From Pseudomonadales bacterium (GTDB lineage: Bacteria > Pseudomonadota > Gammaproteobacteria > Pseudomonadales > Azotimanducaceae), in contig JADHNU010000011.1 of NCBI GenBank assembly GCA_016779325.1, positions 1-59,761 of the forward strand: DNA of 59,761 nucleotides. Reading direction: 5' to 3'. Shown here one piece after another: positions 47,428 through 56,680 of the stretch. The notes under the pieces were generated by a model. The model worked only from the letters and a program-made list of their open reading frames with translations, was not told the DNA's origin and searched no databases. The position numbers were made by a program, and so were the translations under genes. The first letter of the stretch is position 1. Each line of letters starts with the position of its first letter.

Positions 47428-48234
47428 CTAACCGAAGAGGTCAGGCTCCCGCGCAGCGATCATCTCGAAAAGGGGCTGGAAGCTGAACCAGCCCGCCACC
47501 TCCGAGCCCACCTGGCCGCGGGTATGGCGTGCCACTTCCGGTGGTAGGCTTGCGACCGTGCCTGCTGCCATCGCGGCCAGCTGGGCCTGAGCACAGCGCT
47601 CCATAGCGATATACCACCAGGCGGCGGAATCAACCGTTTGGCCCACGGTCAAAAGGCCATGATTCTTCAGGATTGCGGCTTTCTTATTACCGAGGGATTC
47701 AGCAATGCCGTCCCCTTCCTCCGCGTCCAGCACCACACCGCTGTAAGCTTCGTGAATGACATGATCTTCGAAGAACGCGCACGCATCCTGGCAAAAGGGC
47801 AGAAGCGGCGTATCGATCGCGGCCAGCGCTTTACCGTAGATGGAGTGCGAGTGGGCCGCCGCGGTGACGTCAGGACGCGCCGCATGGAGCCGGGAGTGAA
47901 TGGCGAAGGCCGCCTGATTGACCATGCCCTCCCCTTCCACCACTTCTCCGCCGTGATTCACTAAAATCAGGTCCGCCGGGGTAAGGCGGCTGAAATGGCG
48001 ACCGAAAGGGTTCACCCAGAAATGATCGGGGTGTTCGGGATCGCGAACCGTAATGTGGCCCGCAGCCCCCTCGTCGAAGCCGTAAAAGGCGAAGAGACGG
48101 AACGCCGCCGCGAGGCGCGTTTTGAGATGGGCCCGAGCCTCCCCGACGGTGGCAAAGGTCGGCGGCGCTAAGCGGCCTCCCCCGAGCACACCGCTGCTTT
48201 GCGTTTGCCCTGTCGATTCCTTCGCTGCACTCAT
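47428..48234 (-). CDS. Class II aldolase/adducin family protein
   Basis: A 268-residue protein of the L-fuculose-phosphate aldolase/adducin fold. The zinc ligands are AAHSHSIYG (His-x-His) with a third His in AAILKNHGLLTVGQ. The N-terminal GAAGHITVRDP and NPFGRHFSRL are the substrate-side motifs. Many such proteins have no known substrate. It starts 91 bases upstream of, and divergent from, moaB. It lies 174 bases before the start of the carboxylase gene on the same strand, so co-expression is possible but not shown. Confidence 0.92.
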   Translation of the reverse strand: MSAAKESTGQTQSSGVLGGGRLAPPTFATVGEARAHLKTRLAAAFRLFAFYGFDEGAAGHITVRDPEHPDHFWVNPFGRHFSRLTPADLILVNHGGEVVEGEGMVNQAAFAIHSRLHAARPDVTAAAHSHSIYGKALAAIDTPLLPFCQDACAFFEDHVIHEAYSGVVLDAEEGDGIAESLGNKKAAILKNHGLLTVGQTVDSAAWWYIAMERCAQAQLAAMAAGTVASLPPEVARHTRGQVGSEVAGWFSFQPLFEMIAAREPDLFG

Positions 48235-48324
48235 TGTTTTTGTCCCCTAAGGCTGTGCTTAAATCATTGTTGTTCCGAAGAATGCGACGGTCCTTCGGGG
48301 GATGCAAATGAAATGGAGGGCGTC

Positions 48325-48840
48325 ATGGCCGCAGAGTTTTTCCCCTTAAGCATTGCCCTGCTGACCCTTTCGGACAGCCGCTCGCTCGCCGAGGATCGTT
48401 CGGGGGACTATCTCGCCTCCGCGCTCCAGGCGGCGGGACACGACCTAGCCGATCGACAACTCTGCCGAGACGATCGCTACGCCATGCGCGCGGTGGTCTC
48501 GGCCTGGATTGCCAACCCCGCGATCGACGTGGTGCTCACCACCGGCGGCACCGGATTCACGGGTCGAGACAGCACCCCGGAGGCCCTCTTGCCCCTCTTT
48601 GATAAGGTCATTGAAGGCTTTGGGGAGCTTTTCCGCTGGCAATCCTTTGAGGAGATCGGGCCCTCAACCATTCAATCCCGCGCGGTGGCAGGCTTGGCCA
48701 ATGGCACCATGATTTTCTGCTTGCCGGGCTCCCAGGGCGCCTGTCGCACGGGCTGGGAGAGGATCTTGAAAGCCCAGCTAGACGCGCGACACCAGCCCTG
48801 CAATTTCGCCGAGCTGCTGCCGCGCTTCCTAGAAACCTAG
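48325..48840 (+). CDS. moaB: Molybdopterin adenylyltransferase-type protein MoaB
   Basis: MoaB/Mog fold, which adenylylates molybdopterin during molybdenum-cofactor synthesis in organisms that use it. The 171 residues from the ATG at 48325 (GGAGGG six bases upstream) contain [18 protein letters not shown] and the signature [29 protein letters not shown] is near the end. No other Moco gene lies in this window. The stop overlaps the convergent MaoC gene by 4 bases. Confidence 0.93.
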   Translation: MAAEFFPLSIALLTLSDSRSLAEDRSGDYLASALQAAGHDLADRQLCRDDRYAMRAVVSAWIANPAIDVVLTTGGTGFTGRDSTPEALLPLFDKVIEGFGELFRWQSFEEIGPSTIQSRAVAGLANGTMIFCLPGSQGACRTGWERILKAQLDARHQPCNFAELLPRFLET

Positions 48841-49319
48841 GCGTAGATCACGCGGGTTAGGAACTCCGCCACACAGCCCGGTTTGCTTTCCCCATCGATC
48901 TCGATGGTGATCTTGTTCTTGAGCTGGAGCGTATTCGGCGCGACCTGCGTCACCTCCATGAGCTCCCGATGGGCCCGCACCTTTGCGTTCACCTTGACCG
49001 GATTCGGGAAGCGCACCTTGTCTAAGCCATAGTTCACGCCCATCACCGTACCTGCATAGGCCTCAGGAACCTGCGCTGGAATCTTTGCGGTCAAAAACGG
49101 CAGCAAGGACAGGGTCAGGAATCCATGCGCGATGGTCACCTTATAGGGGGAGAGCTCAGCGCTTTTCACGGGATCAATGTGAATGAACTGGTGATCCAAG
49201 GTGGCATCGGCAAAGAGGTTGATTCGGTCTTGGTCCACTTCAAGCCACTCACTGGGCGCATCGGGCTTGCCCACGACCGTTTGGAATAGGCTGAGGGCCT
49301 TGGCAGCAGCTTCAGACAT
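48837..49319 (-). CDS. MaoC-family dehydratase ((R)-specific enoyl-CoA hydratase-like)
   Basis: Hot-dog-fold hydratase of 160 residues from the ATG at 49319. The hydratase motif is FADATLDHQFIHIDP, and the downstream IAHGFLTLSLLP helix follows, as in NodN/MaoC proteins. It probably acts on enoyl-CoA thioesters. It is divergent from the thiolase gene, 137 bases apart, and near the carboxylase and FabY, consistent with acyl-CoA metabolism. Confidence 0.92.
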   Translation of the reverse strand: MSEAAAKALSLFQTVVGKPDAPSEWLEVDQDRINLFADATLDHQFIHIDPVKSAELSPYKVTIAHGFLTLSLLPFLTAKIPAQVPEAYAGTVMGVNYGLDKVRFPNPVKVNAKVRAHRELMEVTQVAPNTLQLKNKITIEIDGESKPGCVAEFLTRVIYA

Positions 49320-49456
49320 GCGTAGCTCCTTTAATTGGGGAAAGTGAAGCGGGGGCCCCGCCTCCGGCGCAAGAGTGTCGCCGCCCGAGCGTCCTTTGTC
49401 CACGATGGCGGTAGCCCTGCTACCATGCGGGAAACTCCCTTGCTTAGGAACGCAGC

Positions 49457-50638
49457 ATGAACGCAAATGAGGTGGTAATCGCCAGTGCTCGCCGCACACC
49501 CATGGGCGCCTTTCAGGGCAGCTTAAGCAGCCAAAGCGCCGTGGCGCTGGGTATCCAAGCGGTGCGCGCGGCGGTTTCCGATGCGGGCATCGATCCCCAG
49601 GCCGTGGGCGAGATTCTTATGGGTTGCGTACTGCCGGCGGGCCTCAAGCAAGCCCCGGCACGGCAGGTGGGACGGGGGGCCGGGCTCGGGGAGCACTGCG
49701 GCGCCGTCACCCTCAACAAGGTCTGCGGCTCCGGCATGAAAACCCTCATGCAGGCCCATGACAGTCTCAAGGCGGGAAGTCAGCAATGGATCGTCGCCGG
49801 CGGCATGGAAAGCATGACCGGGGCACCCTATCTCCTGCCGCAAGCGCGGAGCGGACTGCGCATGGGCCACGATCGGGTCTATGACACCATGTTCCTCGAC
49901 GGGTTGGAGGACGCTTACACGGGGCGCGCCATGGGCAGCTTTGCCCAGGATACGGCCGATGCCCACCAGCTCACCCGGGAAGCCATGGATGCCTATGCCA
50001 TCCGCTCCCTGGAACGGGCTCGGGCGGCGCAAAGTGCCGGCGCCTTCAGCGATGAAATTGTGCCCGTCGCCTTCGAAACCCGCGCCGGCACCCAAACGGT
50101 GACGGAGGACGAGCAGCCCTTGAAAGGCAAGCCGGAAAAAATCCCAAGCTTAAAGCCTGCCTTCAAGAGCGACGGCACCATTACCGCCGCCAATTCCAGT
50201 TCCATTTCCGACGGTGCCGCCGCCCTGGTGCTGACCACGGCAGGCGCCGCGGCGGACGCGGGGGTTAGCCCCCTGGCTCGGATCGTTGCCCACGCAAGCC
50301 ACGCCCAGGCGCCGGAAACCTTTACCACCGCGCCCCTGGGCGCCATTGCCAAGGTGGCCGAGCGCGCAGGCTGGGATCTCGCCAGCGTGGATCTCTTTGA
50401 AATCAACGAAGCCTTCGCCATGGTCGCCATGCTGGCGATCGACGGGCTTGGCCTGGATGGGGACAAGGTCAACATTCACGGCGGCGCCTGTGCCCTCGGG
50501 CACCCCATTGGGGCCTCCGGGGCACGCATCGTCGTCACCTTGATTCACGCCCTCCGTCGCACCGGTGGTCGCCGAGGCATCGCCTCGCTGTGCATTGGCG
50601 GCGGGGAAGCCACCGCGCTGGCGGTGGAGCTGCTCTAA
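49457..50638 (+). CDS. Acetyl-CoA C-acetyltransferase (thiolase)
   Basis: Condenses or cleaves 3-ketoacyl-CoA. The 393 residues carry the nucleophile in LNKVCGSGMKTLM (about Cys89). The second active-site region is GGACALGHPIGASGAR, and the C-terminal Cys is in SLCIGGGEA. Length and motifs fit the biosynthetic or short-chain degradative type rather than FadA. TGCTACCAT at 49428-49436 may be part of its promoter. FabY follows 114 bases downstream on the same strand. Confidence 0.95.
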   Translation: MNANEVVIASARRTPMGAFQGSLSSQSAVALGIQAVRAAVSDAGIDPQAVGEILMGCVLPAGLKQAPARQVGRGAGLGEHCGAVTLNKVCGSGMKTLMQAHDSLKAGSQQWIVAGGMESMTGAPYLLPQARSGLRMGHDRVYDTMFLDGLEDAYTGRAMGSFAQDTADAHQLTREAMDAYAIRSLERARAAQSAGAFSDEIVPVAFETRAGTQTVTEDEQPLKGKPEKIPSLKPAFKSDGTITAANSSSISDGAAALVLTTAGAAADAGVSPLARIVAHASHAQAPETFTTAPLGAIAKVAERAGWDLASVDLFEINEAFAMVAMLAIDGLGLDGDKVNIHGGACALGHPIGASGARIVVTLIHALRRTGGRRGIASLCIGGGEATALAVELL

Positions 50639-50752
50639 ATTCGAGCAGGGACGACGACGGACTGCACCTCAAATGCGCAGCAGCGCTGGCACCTGTGCCG
50701 GCGCCAAAGCTACACTTTAATGACTTCGAACACGGGATAAGGAGACCGCACC

Positions 50753-52594
50753 TTGCGCCTACCGGTACTCATCGCAGCGGGCGGGGTAAACCCTGCAGGT
50801 CGGATCTCCGGCCACCACGCCTACCGGCGCACGGTGATAGACGCTCTGCCCACGGCCACGGCTGACGAAACCTGGAAGGCGTTGGCAACCCTCATGGGGG
50901 AAGAAGATTCCTCAGAAAAGCGCGCCTACTTGCGAGATCACAGCCTCATCCGTCGTATCGAAGCGCAGCACATGGACGTGGAGGCTATCCCTCAGCACCG
51001 CGCCCTGAACCTCGGCGGCGCCGATGGCCAACCCCTGACCTTTACCCTAAGAAAGCGCCAGCTACCCGAGACGCTCCCCCAGGGATGGTCCGTCCAGGCC
51101 CTAGATGACGACACGGTTCGGGTGCAATGCGAGAGTCCCCTGCCCGCCTTTGTGACAGAAGCGCGCCAATCGCGGGTGCAAGCGGCCGGACAGCTCCCCA
51201 CGGGGTTTGAGCCGGACAAACTCTATGCCTCCCGGAGCCACCCCCGGGGCTTGGCCATGACCATTTTCGCCGCGTCCGATGCCCTTGGCAGCGCCGGGAT
51301 ACCCTGGGAAACGCTCCGGCAAGCCGTGGCCCCGGATGAAATCGCGGTTTACGCCAGCTCGGCCATGACTCAACTCGATCAAAACGGCAATGGCGGCCTG
51401 ATGCAGGCCGCCCTGCTTGGCAAGCGCGTCAGCTCTAAGCAGCTGCCCCTGGGCCTGCCGCAAATGCCCGCCGACTTCGTCAACGCCTACGTGCTCGGCA
51501 GTGCCGGCAGCACGGGGGCCAATATCGGCGCCTGCGCCACCTACCTCTACAACCTCCGCCAGGGCGTAGACGATATACGCTCGGGCCGCCGGCGCGTGGT
51601 CCTGGTCGGCTGCGCAGAAGCCCCCATCCTGCCCGAGATCATCGAGGGCTACCGCACCATGGGCGCCCTGGCTGAGGACGAAGCGCTCATGCGCCTCGAC
51701 AGCGCAAGCACGCCCGACTACCGCCGGGCCTGCCGGCCCTTCTCCGACAACTGCGGCTTTGTAATGTCGGAATCTGCGGTGTTTTCCGTGCTCGTGGACG
51801 ACGCCCTTGCCCTAGAGCTCGGCGCCAATATCCTCGGCGCCGTACCGGAGGTGTTCATTTACGCCGATGGCTATAAGAAATCGATCCCGGGCCCGGGCAT
51901 AGGCAACTACCTCACGGTCGGCCGCGCCCTTGGCTTGCTCCGCAGCATGCTGGGCCAGCGGGGCCTGGAGCGCAGCTACATCCACGCGCACGGAACCGGT
52001 ACCCCGCAGAATCGGGTCACGGAAAGCCACATCATGAGCGAGCTGGCTCGGAGCTTCGGCATTGCCCGCTGGCCCGTAGCGGCCATCAAAGCCTATCTCG
52101 GCCATTCCCTGTCACCGGCCGCGGGCGATCAGCTCACGAGCGCCCTAGGTACTTTTGCCCACGGCATTATCCCCGGCATCACCACCATCGATCACATCGC
52201 CGAGGACGTGCACCAAGACAAGCTCCATTTCCCCCTCACCCACGAAACCGTGGGAGCGGGCAGCCTCGATGCCGTGCTCCTGAACTCCAAGGGCTTCGGC
52301 GGCAATAATGCGACGGGGCTCGTTCTCTCGCCAGAGCAAACCCAGCGCATGCTGGGGGCTCGCCACGGCAGCCAAGCCCTCGCTGCATGGCGCGGACGCA
52401 ACGAAGCCGTCCAGGAAGCCAGCCGCGGCTACGATCGAGCCATGAGTGAGGCGCTCCAGGCGCCGATCTATCGCTTTGGGGAAGGGGTTGTGGATGGACC
52501 AGATCTCACGCTGAGCGATGAGGCGATTATCATCCCCGGCTTTGATCATCCGGTCAGCTTGGCCATGGCCAATCCCTTTGAAGATATGACCTAA
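50753..52594 (+). CDS. fabY: Beta-ketoacyl synthase FabY-like
   Basis: Resembles Pseudomonas aeruginosa FabY (PA5174), the synthase that starts fatty-acid synthesis from acetyl-CoA and malonyl-ACP in place of FabH. The 613 residues have a family-specific N-terminal region (LPVLIAAGGVNPAGR), the nucleophile Cys in GANIGACATYLYNL, and both His motifs, HAHGTGTPQNRVTE and KAYLGHSLSPAAGDQ. The start is TTG at 50753, supported by AAGGAG eight bases upstream and family alignment. The malonyl-CoA it needs must come from a carboxylase, and one candidate lies 3.5 kb away. Confidence 0.88.
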   Translation: MRLPVLIAAGGVNPAGRISGHHAYRRTVIDALPTATADETWKALATLMGEEDSSEKRAYLRDHSLIRRIEAQHMDVEAIPQHRALNLGGADGQPLTFTLRKRQLPETLPQGWSVQALDDDTVRVQCESPLPAFVTEARQSRVQAAGQLPTGFEPDKLYASRSHPRGLAMTIFAASDALGSAGIPWETLRQAVAPDEIAVYASSAMTQLDQNGNGGLMQAALLGKRVSSKQLPLGLPQMPADFVNAYVLGSAGSTGANIGACATYLYNLRQGVDDIRSGRRRVVLVGCAEAPILPEIIEGYRTMGALAEDEALMRLDSASTPDYRRACRPFSDNCGFVMSESAVFSVLVDDALALELGANILGAVPEVFIYADGYKKSIPGPGIGNYLTVGRALGLLRSMLGQRGLERSYIHAHGTGTPQNRVTESHIMSELARSFGIARWPVAAIKAYLGHSLSPAAGDQLTSALGTFAHGIIPGITTIDHIAEDVHQDKLHFPLTHETVGAGSLDAVLLNSKGFGGNNATGLVLSPEQTQRMLGARHGSQALAAWRGRNEAVQEASRGYDRAMSEALQAPIYRFGEGVVDGPDLTLSDEAIIIPGFDHPVSLAMANPFEDMT

Positions 52595-52596
52595 CC

Positions 52597-53442
52597 CTAA
52601 TGGCGGGTTTGACCCCGCTGGAGCTGGGCGAGCCAGGCCATCACCAACTCCGCCGCCCGGCCCTCTAGGCTGGGTAAAACGGCCTGCAATGCCGCCTCCG
52701 CCTCATGGCGCTGTCCTGCCCGCTGCAGAAGTTGAACATGGTCAAACAAAACCGATAGCTGCGCGGGCGCGAGACGTCGACGGGCTCCGCTGGCCCTCAG
52801 CGCGAGGGCCCAGGCGCGCTGCTCGCTCTGCTGCTGCTGAATATTGGCGAGCATGCGCAGTACCAACCCGCGAGGGTCGCAGGGCCGGAAGGGGGCAGAA
52901 AGCACTACCGCCGGCGCCCCCTGGCTGCGCAGGCGCTCCCGAAAAGCCGCTTCCTGAAGGGTCGTCCCTGCGAAAGGATCGAGCCATACCCGGGGGTCCT
53001 GGCTCATGGCCAGAACAAAGTGGCCCGGCGCATTAATGCCCGTTAAAGCAACGCCCAGACGGCGACCCACCTCCGCATAAAGCGCGGCAAGGGTGATCGG
53101 CAATCCCCGCTTACGCGCCAGCACCTGGTCGATACGGCTATTTTCCAGCGCCCCATAATGGTCCTGATCCCCCGCGTAACCCAGCTCCGTTGCCAGCGCG
53201 GTCACCAGCCCTTCGCCGTTGGTGGCCGCGTCAAAGCGCGGCGCGACCCAGCGGCTCGCCGCTTCGCAGCAGGCCCCAAGGGGGGCCTCGCAGGCGTCCT
53301 CCACGGAAGCCCCGGCAAGCCAATGGGCAATCAGCAGCGCCCCATCAAACAGGGTCGCGTCGCCGGCGACCTCCCGCGCTGCGAAGGCCGCGAAGGCTGG
53401 ATCTTCGGGACTCGCCCAGATGGCATGCGCCTCAGTGCTCAC
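52597..53442 (-). CDS. SirB1-like transglutaminase-core protein with TPR
   Basis: A 281-residue protein of the SirB1/YchA family. [20 protein letters not shown] and [18 protein letters not shown] are the family core of the transglutaminase-like fold. The C-terminal part has a TPR-like helical pair ([19 protein letters not shown]). I do not see a clear complete Cys-His-Asp triad, so catalysis is doubtful. The function is unknown. Its start overlaps the prfC 3' end by 11 bases, which suggests co-translation. Confidence 0.88.
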   Translation of the reverse strand: MSTEAHAIWASPEDPAFAAFAAREVAGDATLFDGALLIAHWLAGASVEDACEAPLGACCEAASRWVAPRFDAATNGEGLVTALATELGYAGDQDHYGALENSRIDQVLARKRGLPITLAALYAEVGRRLGVALTGINAPGHFVLAMSQDPRVWLDPFAGTTLQEAAFRERLRSQGAPAVVLSAPFRPCDPRGLVLRMLANIQQQQSEQRAWALALRASGARRRLAPAQLSVLFDHVQLLQRAGQRHEAEAALQAVLPSLEGRAAELVMAWLAQLQRGQTRH

Positions 53443-55012
53443 GGGTCGCCCGGAAGCGCACCTCGGGGAAGCGCTCCATCATGAGGGACAGGTTCGCCCG
53501 GGAGGTGGCCAGAAACGTGAGGTGGTCGCCGCCGTCCAGGGCAAGCTGATCTCCCGCACGACGCTTAAAGGACTCGAAGGCCACGGGATCATCGCTTTCC
53601 ACCCAGCGAGCCGTCACCACCGAGGTGCCGTCGTAGAGACAGTCGGCCTTATATTCGTCTTGAAGGCGATAGGCCACCACGTCGAACTGGAGAACCCCCA
53701 CGGCCCCAACGACCAATTCATTGCGATCTAGCGGGCGGAAAACCTGCATGGCCCCCTCCTCCGCAAGCTGCTTTAGGCCCTTTTCAAGCTGCTTGCTGCG
53801 CAGCGGATCGCGAGGACGCACCCGCCTAAAAAGCTCCGGCGCAAAATTAGGAATGCCGGTAAAGCGCAGCGTTTCCCCTTCGCTGAAGGTATCGCCGATT
53901 TGAATGGTTCCATGGTTATGCAGGCCGATAATGTCGCCGGGCCAGGCCTCCTCGGCCTGCACCCGGTCGCCGGCCATGAAGGTGACCGCATCAGCAATAC
54001 GCACGTCCTTACCGGGTCTCACGTGTCGCATGCGCATGTTGTGGCTGTAGCGACCAGAACACACGCGCAGGAAGGCGATGCGGTCCCGATGCTTGGGGTC
54101 CATGTTCGCTTGGATCTTGAACACAAAGCCGGAAAAGGCCGTTTCCGCGGGCTCCACAGCCCGTGCTTCACTCGGACGGCTTTGGGGCGCCGGCGCATAG
54201 GCGACTAGACCATCAAGCATCTCCCGAATGCCAAAGTTTCCGAGGGCCGTGCCAAAGTAGACTGGCGTTTGCGTGCCCTCGAGAAAGGCGTCCCGATCGA
54301 AGCTGTGGCCGCCCCCCTGGATCAGTTCAATTTCGTCGCGCAGGGTTTCCCAGTCGCTGCCCAAGGCGGCCTTGGCCGCCTCGCTTTCCAGCCCCAAAAT
54401 GCACTCTCGTTCCGCATCAACGCGCCCCTGGCCCTGGGTATAGAGAATAATTTCGTCGCGCAGAAGGTGATAAACCCCCCGGAAGTGCCGCCCCATGCCA
54501 ATGGGCCAGGTGATCGGCGCGCACTCAATGGCCAGCACCGATTCCACCTCATCGAGTAGCTCCACCGGATCCCGAATCTCCCGGTCCAGCTTGTTGATGA
54601 AAGTGAGAATTGGCGTGTCGCGAAGACGACAAACCTCCAATAGCTTGATGGTGCGCGGCTCGACCCCCTTTGCCCCATCAATCACCATAAGCGCCGAGTC
54701 CACCGCCGTTAGGGTCCGATAGGTGTCTTCCGAAAAATCCTCGTGACCGGGCGTATCGAGCAAGTTGACCATGGCATCGCGATAAGGGAACTGCATCACC
54801 GAGGTCGTTACGGAGATCCCCCGCTCCTTTTCCAAGGCCATCCAATCGGACGTCGCGTGGCGATCCGATTTCCGCGCCTTCACCGTACCGGCTAAGCTTA
54901 TGGCACCCCCAAGAAGAAGCAGCTTCTCCGTAATCGTCGTTTTACCGGCGTCGGGGTGGGAAATGATCGCGAAGGTACGCCGCCGTGCGACCTCCGTCGC
55001 TTGCTTGGCCAT
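53432..55012 (-). CDS. prfC: Peptide chain release factor 3
   Basis: GTPase that recycles RF1 and RF2 from the ribosome. The 526 residues have the P-loop SHPDAGKTT, the G2/G3 motifs [12 protein letters not shown] and [14 protein letters not shown] (G4), and the C-terminal domains with [14 protein letters not shown] typical of RF3. It is preceded by a cupin gene (22 bases) and rimI, a position that in E. coli is held by yjjG. Confidence 0.97.
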   Translation of the reverse strand: MAKQATEVARRRTFAIISHPDAGKTTITEKLLLLGGAISLAGTVKARKSDRHATSDWMALEKERGISVTTSVMQFPYRDAMVNLLDTPGHEDFSEDTYRTLTAVDSALMVIDGAKGVEPRTIKLLEVCRLRDTPILTFINKLDREIRDPVELLDEVESVLAIECAPITWPIGMGRHFRGVYHLLRDEIILYTQGQGRVDAERECILGLESEAAKAALGSDWETLRDEIELIQGGGHSFDRDAFLEGTQTPVYFGTALGNFGIREMLDGLVAYAPAPQSRPSEARAVEPAETAFSGFVFKIQANMDPKHRDRIAFLRVCSGRYSHNMRMRHVRPGKDVRIADAVTFMAGDRVQAEEAWPGDIIGLHNHGTIQIGDTFSEGETLRFTGIPNFAPELFRRVRPRDPLRSKQLEKGLKQLAEEGAMQVFRPLDRNELVVGAVGVLQFDVVAYRLQDEYKADCLYDGTSVVTARWVESDDPVAFESFKRRAGDQLALDGGDHLTFLATSRANLSLMMERFPEVRFRATREH

Positions 55013-55034
55013 GAACTCTCTCCCGGGAATGGAC

Positions 55035-55400
55035 TTACGCGTTTAGCAGTTCGGTGTCGTCGTCGCTGTAAGCAGGTGCACAGCAGCACAGAAAGCGGAG
55101 CACCTGAGGGCCCGGGTTCTCAATGCAGTGCGGCGTGCCTGGAGGAATAATGACAGTTTCTCCCGGGGAAACGGGGAACTGCTCCTTACCCAGCGTCATG
55201 AGTCCAGCGCCCTCCAATATATGGTAGAGCTCTTCTGTCCGGTGATGGCGATGCAGCACCGTCACCTGGCCCGGAAAGACCCGCGCCTCAGCCAAGCTCT
55301 GGGCGACGACGGGAGCACCCTGGGGATGGGCCAGTTCACGAATTTCCGAGCGATCCAAGGTCGTGAAGGCCTCGGCGTCTCTTCGATGGAGGGGGTTCAT
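55035..55400 (-). CDS. Cupin-domain protein
   Basis: A 121-residue single-domain cupin. Metal ligands are in [18 protein letters not shown] (motif 1) and [10 protein letters not shown] (motif 2). Three adjacent cysteines (FLCCCAPAY) near the C-terminus are unusual. The ATG shares its A with the last base of the rimI TGA (TGATG), so translation is probably coupled. Substrate unknown. It sits where E. coli has yjjG, between rimI and prfC. Confidence 0.9.
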   Translation of the reverse strand: MNPLHRRDAEAFTTLDRSEIRELAHPQGAPVVAQSLAEARVFPGQVTVLHRHHRTEELYHILEGAGLMTLGKEQFPVSPGETVIIPPGTPHCIENPGPQVLRFLCCCAPAYSDDDTELLNA

Positions 55401-55843
55401 CACAGCTCCCTGCGCAACACACGGGCATCCTCGGCGCCCATCGGGCCTGGATAATACTCTCGACGCCGTCCAATTTCTTCGAATCCCGCGCGTCGGTAGA
55501 GGCGCCGCGCGGGAAGATTGCTGTCTCGCACCTCAAGAAAAATCTCGTCGCAATCGCGGGCCCGGGCCCGCTCCAGCAGATGCGCGAGCAGCGCAGCGCC
55601 CAGGCCTTGCCCCTGGGCCCCAGGCGCCACGCACAGATTCAATAGCTCTGCCTCATGGGCCACGGCGCTTAGAACCCCATGCCCCACAAGCTGCCCACCG
55701 AGACGAAGCACCCAGCACTCGTGCGCCTGACGGAGGCTGTCCCTAAAGTGCGATTCGGCCCAGGGCGTGAAATAGGCGGCGCGCTCATTTTCCAGCACCG
55801 CCGGTAAGTCGCCGAGGGTCATCAACTGCGCCTTGGCGTCCAT
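55400..55843 (-). CDS. rimI: Ribosomal protein S18 alanine N-acetyltransferase RimI
   Basis: GNAT acetyltransferase that acetylates the N-terminus of ribosomal protein S18. The start at 55843 (MDAKAQLMTLGDLPAV) gives 147 residues. The acetyl-CoA motif is LCVAPGAQGQGLGAALLAHL, and the C-terminal EVRDSNLPARRLYRRAGF is the RimI signature. It begins 2 bases after the holD stop and is coupled to the cupin gene. Confidence 0.93.
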   Translation of the reverse strand: MDAKAQLMTLGDLPAVLENERAAYFTPWAESHFRDSLRQAHECWVLRLGGQLVGHGVLSAVAHEAELLNLCVAPGAQGQGLGAALLAHLLERARARDCDEIFLEVRDSNLPARRLYRRAGFEEIGRRREYYPGPMGAEDARVLRREL

Positions 55844-55845
55844 GC

Positions 55846-56541
55846 TTAGTCCGCGCCCTGGATGCGCATCCAAAGGGCTTGGCGCGAACGGCCAGGCTCA
55901 GCCTCAACCACTGGCATGCGCCCGGCTCGAAAGCGGGCTTGGGGCAGCTGCTCTGACAATACGCGAAGCTGAGCCGCCACGGCCGCCGAAGCCTCCTCCG
56001 CGGTCAACACCAGCAAACGCCCCTTATCGGCGAGCACCCGTCCCACATAGGCCAAGAGGGCCGCCTCAGCTGCCGCCTGATCTTGCGTCAGCCCTTCTCC
56101 TTCTAGCTGGGGCCAGACAAAACGATGGCGAGCGATTTTGCCCTTGGGGAGGGCACCATGACATTGCAGATAGAGGACCCTCAGGGCATCCGCGGCTTCG
56201 CTCAGTTGCGCTCGAGCCCCCTGACCCGCCGTCAAAGCATCCGCATCGACCAAAAGCAGGTGATCTTCCACTACGCAGCATTCGAAGGCGAAACGGGGCA
56301 CGGGGGTGAAGGGCGCCGGCCGCGCCGCAGGCATGGGGCGCGCGGGCTCGGCAACAACGGGCTCGGCAACAACGGGCTCGGCAACAACGGGCTCGGCAAC
56401 AACGGGCTCGGCAACAGCGGGCTCGGTAACAGCGGACTCAGGCATGGCCGGCGTCGGCGCGTCGTCGATGACTCCGCGGCGGCGCCACGCTGTGATGCCC
56501 AGGGCACTGAGGCGCGCAGCTTTTTTAGAGCTTAGGGACAT
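55846..56541 (-). CDS. holD: DNA polymerase III psi subunit HolD with a tandem-repeat linker
   Basis: A 231-residue protein. The start at 56541 gives MSLSSKKAARLSALGITAWR, which resembles the E. coli psi N-terminus (QLQQLGITQWSLRRPG), the part that contacts chi or the clamp loader. A Pro/Ala linker follows, holding VVAEP four times plus two variants (about residues 36-65). The remainder matches psi in character (VLYLQCHGALPKGK, and ALWMRI near the end). Gene order holD-rimI is conserved with E. coli and with P. aeruginosa, where the psi gene lies beside rimI. HolC is also in this window. E. coli psi has 137 residues, so about 90 residues of extension are present. Confidence 0.82.
   Translation of the reverse strand: MSLSSKKAARLSALGITAWRRRGVIDDAPTPAMPESAVTEPAVAEPVVAEPVVAEPVVAEPVVAEPARPMPAARPAPFTPVPRFAFECCVVEDHLLLVDADALTAGQGARAQLSEAADALRVLYLQCHGALPKGKIARHRFVWPQLEGEGLTQDQAAAEAALLAYVGRVLADKGRLLVLTAEEASAAVAAQLRVLSEQLPQARFRAGRMPVVEAEPGRSRQALWMRIQGAD
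56344..56433. repeat. 15-base tandem repeat inside holD
   Basis: Six 15-base units (GGGCTCGGCAACAAC on the plus strand). The first four are identical and the next two differ by one or two bases; a degenerate seventh follows. On the minus strand they encode VVAEP (AVAEP and AVTEP in the variants). Units are a multiple of three, so copy-number change would keep the frame. Confidence 0.97.
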
Positions 56542-56647
56542 AGGTTCTCCATGGGCCACAGTGTACACCCCCACTCGGTACGCTCGGCCGAGGAAAAGGG
56601 CTTGCGCATCTCTCCCGGCACGGTAGGCTTTGCGCTCAATTTTTCCC

Positions 56648-56665
56648 CGCCGCGCATGCGCGGCG
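56648..56665. promoter_or_regulatory. 18-base perfect palindrome before the DAHP synthase ribosome site
   Basis: A perfect palindrome (CGCCGCGCATGCGCGGCG) ends just 3 bases before the AGGAGGGGG ribosome-binding site. As DNA it could be an operator; as RNA it would form a hairpin next to the ribosome site. No T tract follows, so it is not a terminator. Confidence 0.35.
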
Positions 56666-56680
56666 TCTAGGAGGGGGCCC

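Noticed and set aside
56344-56433. Short regular repeats considered as a CRISPR array
   Set aside because: Units are 15 bases with no spacers and lie in frame inside holD; they are a protein-coding tandem repeat.
56551-56670. 39-codon frame before DAHP synthase considered as an attenuator leader peptide
   Set aside because: It has no run of Phe, Tyr or Trp codons, and no terminator/antiterminator pair follows.
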